This document shows positions 1 to 6,364 of a DNA stretch of 10,686 nucleotides, piece by piece; position 1 is the stretch's first letter, and the number at the start of each line of letters is the position of its first letter. Source of the stretch: Sinorhizobium sp. (GTDB taxonomy: Bacteria > Pseudomonadota > Alphaproteobacteria > Rhizobiales > Rhizobiaceae). The notes beneath the pieces were generated by a model. The model searched no databases. It was given only the letters and a program-made list of their open reading frames with translations, and was not told where the DNA came from. A program made the position numbers and the translations under genes. The stretch is taken from positions 1-10,686 of the forward strand of contig JAPSJG010000090.1 in NCBI GenBank assembly GCA_031178305.1, read 5' to 3'.

Positions 1-326
1 CGCGCCTGCTCGGGGAAGGATTGGAGATTGCTTGGGCGCGCCACCGCGCCGTCCATGAACGGCTGGTCGAACGATTGCAGGGGCTCGGCGTCACGTTTGT
101 TGCCGACAAGGAGCACCGACTGCCGCAACTGAACGCGGTGTGGATCCCGGAAGGTGTGGAGGACGCGCCCGCGCGCAGACGCCTGCTTGACGAATTCGGG
201 ATCGAGATCGGCGGAGGACTCGGCCCGCTGGCTGGGCGCATCTGGCGCATCGGCTTGATGGGCGAAACTTGCCGGATGGAGAACGTGGACCGTCTGGCCG
301 ACGCGATCGCGGCAATTCTGCCGTAG
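1..326 (+). CDS. Class V aminotransferase, alanine/serine-glyoxylate type (C-terminal part, 5' truncated by window)
   Basis: The frame is open from base 3 to a TAG at 324-326 and gives about 107 C-terminal residues of a PLP-dependent class V aminotransferase. The closing block, with EFGIEIGGGLGPLAG followed by WRIGLMG, is the characteristic C-terminal domain of the alanine-glyoxylate / serine-glyoxylate / ureidoglycine-glyoxylate aminotransferase family. The PLP lysine and the large domain lie upstream of the window, so the amino donor cannot be assigned. Family members move an amino group from alanine, serine or ureidoglycine to glyoxylate, forming glycine. The gene converges on the minus-strand FGase-family gene across a 178-nt gap in which no convincing terminator is visible. 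It might supply or drain amino acids for the neighbouring catabolic operon, but nothing in the sequence proves a link. The TTG at 21 is only an internal codon, because the protein similarity continues upstream of it. Confidence 0.85.
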   Translation, partial: RLLGEGLEIAWARHRAVHERLVERLQGLGVTFVADKEHRLPQLNAVWIPEGVEDAPARRRLLDEFGIEIGGGLGPLAGRIWRIGLMGETCRMENVDRLADAIAAILP

Positions 327-504
327 GGAGCGCCAGCTGGTCAGGGGCGATTGAAAGCCAAGCGCTGGCGCCATTTCTGGATACGCAGGCGACCGCGTTT
401 GCTGGCCAGACCGTCTGCAGGCGATTTGCACTGGGCCCTTGGATGCTTACCGCGCGAGCCGCCATCGGCATCTGGCTCTTTGGCCAAGTGGCAGCGAGAT
501 CACC

Positions 505-1323
505 TCACCAGGCGGCGGCGCCGATGGTGGACTTGAGGTGGTGCGTGAGGCGCTCGCCCCAGGCAGCGACTCCGGTGGCCGTATCGATCAGATCATGCCG
601 GACCTCCAGGAGCACACCGGGCAGCTTTCGCGCATCGGCATGCACGGGAACCGTGTAGTCTTCGTCCGGATGGATGCTATAGGGCTCGTTGTCGCCGATC
701 GTCAGCTCCCTCTCATCACTCAGTCCTCGGATAAGCGACTGCGCAAATTCGATGGCGTTGCCATAGAGAATGCCGGCATGCCAGGGGCGCTGTCTGCCGA
801 AATACACCGGCGTGAAACTGTGGACCCCCACAACGAAGGGCCGCTTTCCCTCTGCTTCGAGCAGGTCTAGCCGGCGCGCAACCACCTCCGCGTAAGGCCT
901 GAATAGGGTGTCAATCCTCTGCGCGCGTTCAGTGTCGCTCAAATCCCTGTTCGCCGGAATCTCCGTCGTTTCGCTGACCTCCGGGATAAAGGATGGCGCC
1001 GACAGCGGCCGGTTGCAGTCGACGATAAGCCGCGAGTAGTTCGTGAAGAAGAGCGGCGCGTCGAGGCTGAGGCTTAAGTGCCGTGCAAGCGCCAGCGCCC
1101 CGATGTCCCAGGCGATGTGCCGCTGCCGCTCGTGGTGCGGCAGGCCCATGTCGCCGAGCGCCCGCGGAATGCGATTGGAGGCATGCTCGCATAGCAGCAG
1201 GATCGGCGAGGAGCCGTCCGGATTGAAAACCGCATAGGGCGGCGGCTCATCGATCGCCAGCAGCGGCCGGCTCGGGTCGTGGCGGGGCTGATCGGCGCTC
1301 TTGACGGCGATTGGCGAAGTCAT
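505..1323 (-). CDS. N-formylglutamate amidohydrolase family protein (FGase domain)
   Basis: A 272-residue protein spanning the whole FGase domain. Recognisable blocks are CEHASNRIP (residues 45-53), HIAWDIGA (69-76), NYSRLIVDCNRP (95-106), GVHSFTP (166-172) and LEVRHDLI (239-246). By family analogy, E46/H47, H168 and the E240-x-R242-H243 block are likely metal and catalytic residues. Characterised members hydrolyse N-formyl-glutamate to formate and glutamate in the cytoplasm. The CEHASN/WDIGA signatures resemble the 'predicted FGase' subgroup more than classical HutG, and no other hut gene is present, so the acyl-glutamate or amide substrate is unknown. ATG at 1323 is chosen because GAGGA lies 8 nt upstream. 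That Shine-Dalgarno overlaps the stop codon of the GS-like gene (TGAGGA, 1332-1337), which suggests translational coupling. It is the last gene of the four-gene operon. It could also act on the gamma-glutamyl product of the GS-like ligase; that is inference. Confidence 0.88.
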   Translation of the reverse strand: MTSPIAVKSADQPRHDPSRPLLAIDEPPPYAVFNPDGSSPILLLCEHASNRIPRALGDMGLPHHERQRHIAWDIGALALARHLSLSLDAPLFFTNYSRLIVDCNRPLSAPSFIPEVSETTEIPANRDLSDTERAQRIDTLFRPYAEVVARRLDLLEAEGKRPFVVGVHSFTPVYFGRQRPWHAGILYGNAIEFAQSLIRGLSDERELTIGDNEPYSIHPDEDYTVPVHADARKLPGVLLEVRHDLIDTATGVAAWGERLTHHLKSTIGAAAW

Positions 1324-1334
1324 CGTACAGATCC

Positions 1335-2681
1335 TCAGTAGACGGTCGCGTAGCGAGCGCAGAGCTCGTCCGGGGAAAGCCCCTCGACGATCTCGATCTC
1401 CTTGCGCTTCATCGCGACGTAGCAGTCGAGGAAATCCTCGGCGAACCAGCCGGTGACGGTCTTGTCCTCGGCAAGCGTGTCGAGCGCTCCCGCAAGGCTC
1501 GACGGCAGACGGCGAATCCCGAGCCGCTGCTGGTCTTCCATCGAGAATCCGGATGGGTCAGAATTGATCAACGGCGGCTGCTCGAGCCCAGCCTTGATGC
1601 CCTCAAGCCCCGCCTTGAGCAGGACGGCGAGCGACAGATGCGGGCTCGCGCAGGCGTCCGCCGCCCGGTACTCCATGTTGAACTGGCGGGCGGGGTTGCT
1701 GCCGGGCAGATCGAGGGTCGGGCAGATCCTGAGGGTTGCCTCGCGATTCTTCTCGCCGAGGCAGGTATAGGCTGCGCTCCAATGATGCGGCACGAGGCGC
1801 ATATAGGAGAGGACCGAAGGCGCGGTGAAGGCCACGAGCGCCGGCAGATGCCGGATCACGCCGGCGGCGAAGGACCCGGCAACCTCGGAGAGCCGGCCCG
1901 GACGGGACGCATCGAAGGTCACCGGATTGCCCTCAAGATCGGTGAAGCTCACATGCAGGTGTACGCCGTTGCCAACACCGTTCGCACTGGTCTTCGGCGC
2001 GAAGCTCGCCTGCCAGCCGAAGAGCGACGCAACCTCCCTAGCGATCACCCGGATCGTCGCGCCGCGGTCGGCCGCGGTCAGCGCATCGGTCGCCCGGCAG
2101 GTGATCTCGAACTGATCCTTGCCATATTCTGGCAGGAACATTTCAGGCTCGACCCCGGCCTCCTCCAGTGCCCTCATCAGGAGCGGGCCGAACGGATCGG
2201 CGCGGCGTTGAGCACGCAGGCTGAAGGAAGGCGCTTCTGGCCAGCCGACGCCCAAGAGTTGAAACTCCTGCTCGACGGCGGCAATGACCCTCAGACCCGC
2301 CTCGCGCTCGAACGCATCGAGCGTGCGCTTCAGAAAACTGCGGACGCAGCAATCCCAAGGATGTCCGCTGAGATCGGTGATGTCAGCGTGATAAAAATTG
2401 AGCGGCGTAACATCGGGCAGGCAGGTCACACGCGCCTGACTCTTCGGATCGGGCATGAGCCGCAGATCGCCGGCTGAGCCCCAGGGATTCGCTTCGGCGA
2501 TCTGGTCGAACGGCGTCAGCGCCAGGTTGGCGGGCACCCAGCCGACGCCCTTTCTTAAGTAATCGTCGATGACTTTGGCAGCGAAACTGCGTCCGCGCGT
2601 GATGCCGGCAATATCTGTCGTGACGAAGGTTGCGAGTTCCGTGAAATCGGCATGCGCCTTGCCCTTTGTCGTCTCGGTCAT
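1335..2681 (-). CDS. Glutamine-synthetase-family ligase (probable gamma-glutamyl-amine synthetase)
   Basis: A 448-residue protein of the GS fold. Seen in order: N-terminal beta-grasp region with TDIAGITRGR (22-31); VEQEF with E137/E139 (metal); PEYGKDQFE with E185 and E192 (metal/glutamate site); NGVHLHVS with H241/H243; SYMRLVP with R295; KNREATLRI with R313/R318 (ATP phosphate); NMEYRAAD with E337/R339. These match the catalytic residues of GS-I. The flap that reads RLVPGYEAP in classical GS reads RLVPHHWSA here, so the position of the ammonium-site glutamate (E327 in Salmonella GS) is W301. The C-terminal adenylylation tyrosine block is not evident. Family paralogues such as PuuA and other gamma-glutamylpolyamine or methylamide synthetases join glutamate to an amine using ATP, which fits a catabolic operon better than ammonia assimilation. 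The start is ATG 2681, with GAGAGGGA just upstream; the open frame reaching 2897 has no family similarity and overlaps the preceding gene. The gap to that gene is 32 nt. Confidence 0.88.
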   Translation of the reverse strand: MTETTKGKAHADFTELATFVTTDIAGITRGRSFAAKVIDDYLRKGVGWVPANLALTPFDQIAEANPWGSAGDLRLMPDPKSQARVTCLPDVTPLNFYHADITDLSGHPWDCCVRSFLKRTLDAFEREAGLRVIAAVEQEFQLLGVGWPEAPSFSLRAQRRADPFGPLLMRALEEAGVEPEMFLPEYGKDQFEITCRATDALTAADRGATIRVIAREVASLFGWQASFAPKTSANGVGNGVHLHVSFTDLEGNPVTFDASRPGRLSEVAGSFAAGVIRHLPALVAFTAPSVLSYMRLVPHHWSAAYTCLGEKNREATLRICPTLDLPGSNPARQFNMEYRAADACASPHLSLAVLLKAGLEGIKAGLEQPPLINSDPSGFSMEDQQRLGIRRLPSSLAGALDTLAEDKTVTGWFAEDFLDCYVAMKRKEIEIVEGLSPDELCARYATVY

Positions 2682-2713
2682 GGGTTCCCTCTCTTGCGAA
2701 AATGATTGGCGCG

Positions 2714-3376
2714 TCAAGCCTGGCGCAGGGCCTGGAGTCGGTTTAGGACGATTTGCGTGTCCGCGGTCCAGCAATAGCCGGCATAGGCGCTGAGCGCAGC
2801 GTCGTGGCGTTCCTGGCTGTAGGTCGCGCAGGCGTCGGCAACAACGGTGACAAGAAAGCCGCGATCGGCTGCGTCGCGTACGGCCATGTCGACGCACTGG
2901 TCAGTAATGACCCCAGCGACAATCAGGTAACGGGTGTTCAGGTTGCGCAGCACGTAGTCGATATTGGTCGAGTTGAAGACGCCGGACGAGGTCTTCGGCA
3001 GCACGATCTCGTTGTCGACCGGCGCGAGTTCGGGAATGATCCGCCCCTCCGGCGCGCCCTTCGGCACATGCATGTTGGAGAGCTTGTGATCGAGCGAGCG
3101 ATCGCGGCCGTCCAGCGTCAGGCTCTCGATGATGGTGTGCAGCACGTTGCAGCCGGCCTGCCGCGCCGCCTCTAGAAGGCGGACCTGGTTCGGGATGACC
3201 GTCTGGCGCAGACGCCGGTGATAGTAGCTGTCGGCGTCCTGCGGATGGGTCGGGTCGCGACCGGGCTCGCACCAGATGCGCTGCATGTCCACGAAGAGCA
3301 GCGACGTGCAGCCGCGCTCATAGTCGCTGTCGCGCCTCAGCATATCGTTCCCCACCCTCACTGTAACGGCACTCAT
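2714..3376 (-). CDS. Isochorismatase-like cysteine hydrolase
   Basis: A 220-residue cysteine hydrolase with the full catalytic triad of the isochorismatase-like superfamily: D30 in LLFVDMQ, K128 in VLPKTSSG and C161 in GVITDQCVDMAVRDAADRGF. The non-prolyl cis-peptide region before the cysteine (GVITDQC) is intact. Relatives include N-carbamoylsarcosine amidase, ureidoacrylate hydrolase (RutB), biuret hydrolase, nicotinamidase and isochorismatase. All are small cytosolic enzymes that mostly cut C-N bonds of amides, ureides or carbamoyl compounds. The operon context, next to a GS-like ligase and an FGase-family protein, favours an amidase/ureidase role over isochorismate. ATG 3376 is chosen because a strong GAGGAGA lies 6 nt upstream; the longer frame to 3424 runs into the regulator's stop and adds only a basic, non-homologous extension. 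The gene lies 44 nt after the regulator and 32 nt before the ligase. The natural substrate is not determinable from sequence. Confidence 0.88.
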   Translation of the reverse strand: MSAVTVRVGNDMLRRDSDYERGCTSLLFVDMQRIWCEPGRDPTHPQDADSYYHRRLRQTVIPNQVRLLEAARQAGCNVLHTIIESLTLDGRDRSLDHKLSNMHVPKGAPEGRIIPELAPVDNEIVLPKTSSGVFNSTNIDYVLRNLNTRYLIVAGVITDQCVDMAVRDAADRGFLVTVVADACATYSQERHDAALSAYAGYCWTADTQIVLNRLQALRQA

Positions 3377-3420
3377 GCGAAGTCTCCTCGGGTTACTGTT
3401 TCTGGCCCTGCGGCAAGGAA

Positions 3421-4302
3421 TCATTGCTCGCCTTCTGCAGCCGGCTTGAAGGCGTCCTCGGTAATGGCGTAGCTGCGCCTCAGCTCCTCCATCCGTTCAA
3501 TGCGGGCACGCGACTTGCTGGCGAGGCGGCCCGTCAGAGCCGCAACTAGCGCTTCGGTCTGGGCGACGGCCGGTACCATGGTGTCGTAGGGCGAAACGGT
3601 ATCGACCGGGGCCGTCAGCGTGACATCCGCGAAATCCGCGATCGGCGAAAGCCAGCGATCGGTGAACAGCACGATCCGCGCCCCTTGCGCTGACGCCTGC
3701 TGGGCGAAACGGATCGTGTCGTTCTGGTAGCGGCGGTAATCATAGACGAACAGCACATCGCGCTTGCCGAGATCGACGAGTTGGTCGACCTGATCGGCGC
3801 GGCTGCCGTTGATCCAGCGCGTGTCGCCGCGCAACTGCTTCATGTGTGACCAAAGCAACCCGGCGAGAAAGCCGCTGAACCGGCCGCCAAGGGAGTGAAC
3901 ACGGGTGTTCGGGTCCGCCGCCGCATCGACAGCCGCCTCGAAGTCTTCCGACGGCAGCATCTGCATCGAGGATTCGAGCGCATGGATGCTGGCCCGCAGG
4001 AAATATTGGTAGAAATTCTCCTGCTCCAGAGACGGCCGGCGCTCGTCCAGCATCGACAATGGAGAGCTCATCCGCTCCTGCACCTCGTCGAGCAGCGCCT
4101 TCTGGAACTCGGGATAGCCCTCGAAGCCGAGCTTGTTGGCGAAGCGTACGACAGTCGGGTTGCTGACGCCGGCAGAGGCGGCGAGGTGAGCAACGGTGTT
4201 CAAACCCGCCGCCGGATAGTTGAACAAGAGCTGCCGCACGATCTTCAGCTCCGATCGCGTGAAGGTGATTGCTCCGTCCGTCAATCGATCCCGAATTGCC
4301 AC
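3421..4302 (-). CDS. MurR/RpiR family transcriptional regulator
   Basis: A 293-residue regulator with an N-terminal HTH_6 domain and a C-terminal SIS sugar-isomerase-like ligand domain. The helix-turn-helix runs over residues about 31-70, including VAHLAASAGVSNPTVVRFANKLGF. The SIS part occupies about residues 120-255, with HSLGGRFSG, DVLFVYDYRRY and ARIVLFTD blocks. RpiR proteins usually repress, sometimes activate, the adjacent catabolic genes and respond to a small, often phosphorylated, ligand. This gene is first in its operon and divergent from the importer, so autoregulation plus control of both arms is expected. The start is GTG 4302, because GGGAGAAG sits 5 nt upstream and the resulting MAIRDRL N-terminus matches the usual family start. 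An alternative GTG at 4332 would add ten residues but has no Shine-Dalgarno site. The SIS ligand is unknown. Confidence 0.9.
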   Translation of the reverse strand: MAIRDRLTDGAITFTRSELKIVRQLLFNYPAAGLNTVAHLAASAGVSNPTVVRFANKLGFEGYPEFQKALLDEVQERMSSPLSMLDERRPSLEQENFYQYFLRASIHALESSMQMLPSEDFEAAVDAAADPNTRVHSLGGRFSGFLAGLLWSHMKQLRGDTRWINGSRADQVDQLVDLGKRDVLFVYDYRRYQNDTIRFAQQASAQGARIVLFTDRWLSPIADFADVTLTAPVDTVSPYDTMVPAVAQTEALVAALTGRLASKSRARIERMEELRRSYAITEDAFKPAAEGEQ

Positions 4303-4307
4303 GATTG

Positions 4308-4315
4308 CTTCTCCC
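4308..4315 (-). promoter_or_regulatory. Ribosome binding site deciding the RpiR-gene start
   Basis: Read on the minus strand this is GGGAGAAG, ending 5 nt before the GTG at 4302. No purine-rich site precedes the more distal GTG at 4332, so the shorter start is preferred. Confidence 0.55.
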
Positions 4316-4336
4316 AAAGACGATGCCCTCACTCAC

Positions 4337-4363
4337 AATCTAACGTTTGTTTCAGAATTGCAA
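4337..4363 (-). promoter_or_regulatory. Possible promoter of the regulator/enzyme operon
   Basis: On the minus strand, TTGCAA (4358-4363) and TAGATT (4337-4342) are separated by 15 bp, a short and therefore weak sigma70-like arrangement. One arm of the large inverted repeat fills the spacer, so a protein bound there would block this promoter. The assignment rests only on hexamer similarity. Confidence 0.3.
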
Positions 4364-4386
4364 GTGAAGAGTATCTTCTGAAACAA
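4347..4386. promoter_or_regulatory. Putative RpiR operator: perfect 11-bp inverted repeat in the divergent region
   Basis: TTGTTTCAGAA (4347-4357) and its exact reverse complement TTCTGAAACAA (4376-4386) face each other across 18 bp. The two centres are 29 bp apart. The arms carry TTTCA/TGAAA-type half sites, which is compatible with operators reported for RpiR-family proteins (general knowledge, not searched). The right arm ends 2 bp before the -35 box of the importer promoter, and the left arm sits within the probable promoter of the regulator operon. A protein bridging the two arms could therefore silence both directions at once. I saw no second copy elsewhere in the window. The assignment to this regulator is inferred from position. 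Confidence 0.55.
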
Positions 4387-4388
4387 GA

Positions 4389-4416
4389 TTGACATTGGTC
4401 CGAGATGCGGTAACGT
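4389..4416 (+). promoter_or_regulatory. Sigma70-like promoter of the ABC importer operon
   Basis: A perfect -35 consensus TTGACA (4389-4394) is followed after 16 bp by a -10-like TAACGT (4411-4416). Transcription would begin near 4423, leaving about a 50-nt leader before the ATG at 4473. The position directly beside the inverted repeat fits regulated expression. The -10 is imperfect. Confidence 0.5.
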
Positions 4417-4425
4417 TCATCTCGG
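4400..4425. promoter_or_regulatory. Second inverted repeat over the -10 region (possible second operator)
   Basis: CCGAGATG (4400-4407) and CATCTCGG (4418-4425) form a perfect 8-bp inverted repeat with a 10-bp spacer. The spacer contains the proposed -10 box and the small palindrome AACGTT. Because the left arm lies upstream of the expected transcription start, this would act at the DNA level. No cognate protein can be named. Confidence 0.35.
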
Positions 4426-4439
4426 GAACTGGCCCGAGA
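4420..4439 (+). promoter_or_regulatory. Short hairpin in the importer 5' leader
   Basis: TCTCGGG (4420-4426) pairs with CCCGAGA (4433-4439) around a 6-nt loop. The left arm is shared with the right arm of the neighbouring 26-bp palindrome. It lies at or just after the predicted transcription start and could stabilise the mRNA 5' end. It has no T-tract, so it is not a terminator. Confidence 0.35.
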
Positions 4440-4457
4440 CAAGAAGACCATGGGCCG

Positions 4458-4465
4458 AAAGGGAG
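4458..4465 (+). promoter_or_regulatory. Ribosome binding site deciding the LivM-LivG start
   Basis: AAAGGGAG ends 7 nt before the ATG at 4473. The frame is open back to a TTG at 4389, but that codon overlaps the -35 box and has no Shine-Dalgarno site, so ATG 4473 is the start. Confidence 0.65.
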
Positions 4466-4472
4466 AGTACGG

Positions 4473-6341
4473 ATGGTGCGCGTCAGGCGAGAAACCGTCG
4501 TTGGCGTTCTTGTAACGTCGTTGCCGCTCGTGCTGGCGACCCTCGTCGCAACGCTGTTCTTTCCAGGCAGCGGCGAACGGCTGGTGACGCTCTTCATGAT
4601 CAATGTGATCGCCGTGCTCGGTATCGGCATCTATGCCGGTAATTCGGGGATCGTTTCCTTCGGCCATGTCGGTTTCATGGCGATCGGCGCCTATGCATCG
4701 GGCCTTCTGACCATCAATCCCATCATTCAGAAGACAGCGCTGCCGCATCTGCCGGAGTGGCTGGCAGGCATCGGCATGCCGTTCCTACCGGCGCTCGCGA
4801 TCGCGCTTCTGGTCGTGGCCGCAGTCGCGATCCTAATTGGCATTCCCGTCGCCCGGCTCGGCGGCTCCTCGGCTTCGATCGCCACGCTCGGCTTCCTCAT
4901 CATTGTGCACGTGTTGCTCGTGGCTTCGGCCGATTTCACCCGCGGCAGCCAGACCTTCTTCGGCATCCCGCGCGCTGTCAACCTGTGGGTGGCATTGCCC
5001 TTCGCGGTCGCGGCGGTCGCCATCGCGCGCGCCTACCGAGACTCGAGTGCCGGCCTCAGGCTCCGCGCGTCGCGCGAGGATGAGGTCGCCTCAACCGCCG
5101 TCGGCGTCAACGTCAAGCTGCATCGCTTCATCGCTTGGGTGCTCGGCGCCGTACTCGCCGGAGCCGCCGGGGCATTGCTTGCGCATTTCCTCGGCGCCTT
5201 CTCGCCCAAGGATTTCTATTTCAACCTGACCTTCGTGCTGCTCGCCATGCTGATCCTCGGTGGCATCACCACGGTTTCGGGCGCCGTCGGCGGTGCCGCG
5301 CTGGTCATGGTGATAGTCGAATTGCTGCGCAAGCTCGAGGGCGGCGTCGACCTTGGCGCCTTTTCACTTCCGACCGTCTTCGGCCTTACCGACATCGGCA
5401 TCGGCATTGCCATCCTAATCGTCATGTACTGGCTGCAGGATGGTCTCTTTGGCGTGCGCGAACTAGACGAGCGCTTCACTTGGCTGAAGCGTTCTGTGCC
5501 TACGGCAACGCGGGGTGCGGGCGACGCCGGCGAGCCCGCCGCTCCTGCAGTGACCGAGGGCACGCTCCGCGTGGAAAATCTCGGCAAATCGTTTTCCGGG
5601 CTCGTGGCGCTGGAAAAAGCCAGTTTCGACATCAAGCCGGGGCTCGTCACCGGTCTCATCGGCCCGAACGGCGCCGGCAAGTCAACGCTGATCAACAGCG
5701 TCTCGGGGGTCGTACCGCCTTCGATCGGCCGGGTCATGATCGACGGCACGGATGTGGCCTCGCTGGCCGTCTATCGAGTGCCGGTCGCCGGGCTTGCCCG
5801 CACCTTCCAGAACATCCGCCTTTTCAAGAACCTGACCGTCCTCGAGAACGTTGCCGTTGCGGCGAGCGCATTGAAAAGTCAGACCGATCCCCGGGAGAGA
5901 GCGCGCCAGGTTCTCGCTGAAGTCGGCCTTGATGGTTTCGCCGACCGGCTCGCCGGCACGCTCTCCTATGGCGCTCAGCGACGCCTGGAAATCGCGCGCG
6001 CCCTGGCGCTGAAACCCCGTTACTTGCTGCTCGACGAGCCGGCCGCCGGCATGAACCCGGCCGAGACGCAAGAGCTCATGCACGTGCTCGACCGCATACG
6101 CTCTAAATATCGCCTCGGATTGCTCGTCGTCGAACACGATCTGAAGCTCATCATGCAGCTTTGCGACGTTGTCGTCGTTCTCAACAAAGGGCAGCAGATC
6201 GCCATCGGCACGCCGGCCGAGATCCAGGGCGATCCCACAGTCATCGAGGCCTATATCGGCCGCCGCCGGTCGTCTCAGCAGGCGCAGGCCGGTGCCAGCG
6301 GCCTCCAGCCCGGCGTGGCCGGCCTTCACAATCCAGCGTAA
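4473..6341 (+). CDS. Branched-chain amino acid-type ABC transporter, permease-ATPase fusion (LivM-LivG)
   Basis: A single 622-residue polypeptide joins two subunits that are usually separate. Residues about 8-325 are a LivM-type inner-membrane permease with multiple hydrophobic segments, the GNSGIVSFGHVGFMAIGAYA block (56-75) and the cytoplasmic coupling loop around LRASREDEVASTAVGVNV (197-214). A charged, Pro/Ala-rich linker (about 335-362) follows. Residues about 364-605 are a LivG-type ATPase with Walker A GPNGAGKST (397-405), a Q-loop in ARTFQNIRLF, signature LSYGAQ (497-502), Walker B YLLLDEP with D521/E522, and H-loop H555 in VVEHD. All ATPase residues are intact. It would pair with the separate LivF- and LivH-like subunits to import an amino-acid- or amide-like solute. 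It is first in its operon, with the binding-protein gene 23 nt downstream. Membrane-ATPase fusions of this type are known in proteobacteria. There is no stop or frameshift at the junction. Confidence 0.93.
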   Translation: MVRVRRETVVGVLVTSLPLVLATLVATLFFPGSGERLVTLFMINVIAVLGIGIYAGNSGIVSFGHVGFMAIGAYASGLLTINPIIQKTALPHLPEWLAGIGMPFLPALAIALLVVAAVAILIGIPVARLGGSSASIATLGFLIIVHVLLVASADFTRGSQTFFGIPRAVNLWVALPFAVAAVAIARAYRDSSAGLRLRASREDEVASTAVGVNVKLHRFIAWVLGAVLAGAAGALLAHFLGAFSPKDFYFNLTFVLLAMLILGGITTVSGAVGGAALVMVIVELLRKLEGGVDLGAFSLPTVFGLTDIGIGIAILIVMYWLQDGLFGVRELDERFTWLKRSVPTATRGAGDAGEPAAPAVTEGTLRVENLGKSFSGLVALEKASFDIKPGLVTGLIGPNGAGKSTLINSVSGVVPPSIGRVMIDGTDVASLAVYRVPVAGLARTFQNIRLFKNLTVLENVAVAASALKSQTDPRERARQVLAEVGLDGFADRLAGTLSYGAQRRLEIARALALKPRYLLLDEPAAGMNPAETQELMHVLDRIRSKYRLGLLVVEHDLKLIMQLCDVVVVLNKGQQIAIGTPAEIQGDPTVIEAYIGRRRSSQQAQAGASGLQPGVAGLHNPA

Positions 6342-6364
6342 TCACAATAAAGGGAGCTTATCGG

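Noticed and set aside
327..504. Possible small gene or terminator between the two convergent genes
   Set aside because: No frame resembles a protein, the only notable palindrome is the 8-bp TTGGCCAA, and there is no stem followed by a T-run.
1311..2477. 388-codon plus-strand open frame opposite the GS-like gene
   Set aside because: Its translation has no family motifs and is antisense to a fully supported GS-family protein; long antisense frames are common in GC-rich genomes.
2682..2897. 72-codon N-terminal extension of the GS-like protein
   Set aside because: It overlaps the 3' end of the cysteine hydrolase gene, has no GS similarity, and the ATG at 2681 has a good ribosome site.
4389..4472. 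28-codon N-terminal extension of the LivM-LivG protein from a TTG start
   Set aside because: The TTG is part of the probable -35 box and lacks a ribosome site, whereas ATG 4473 has AAAGGGAG and gives a normal LivM N-terminus.
4450..4515. 21-codon ATG frame overlapping the importer start, as a possible leader peptide
   Set aside because: It has only a weak ribosome site, no run of regulatory codons and no attenuator structure; probably chance.
5682..6329. 215-codon minus-strand open frame inside the LivG domain
   Set aside because: It is a shadow of the ATPase coding sequence with no recognisable protein features.
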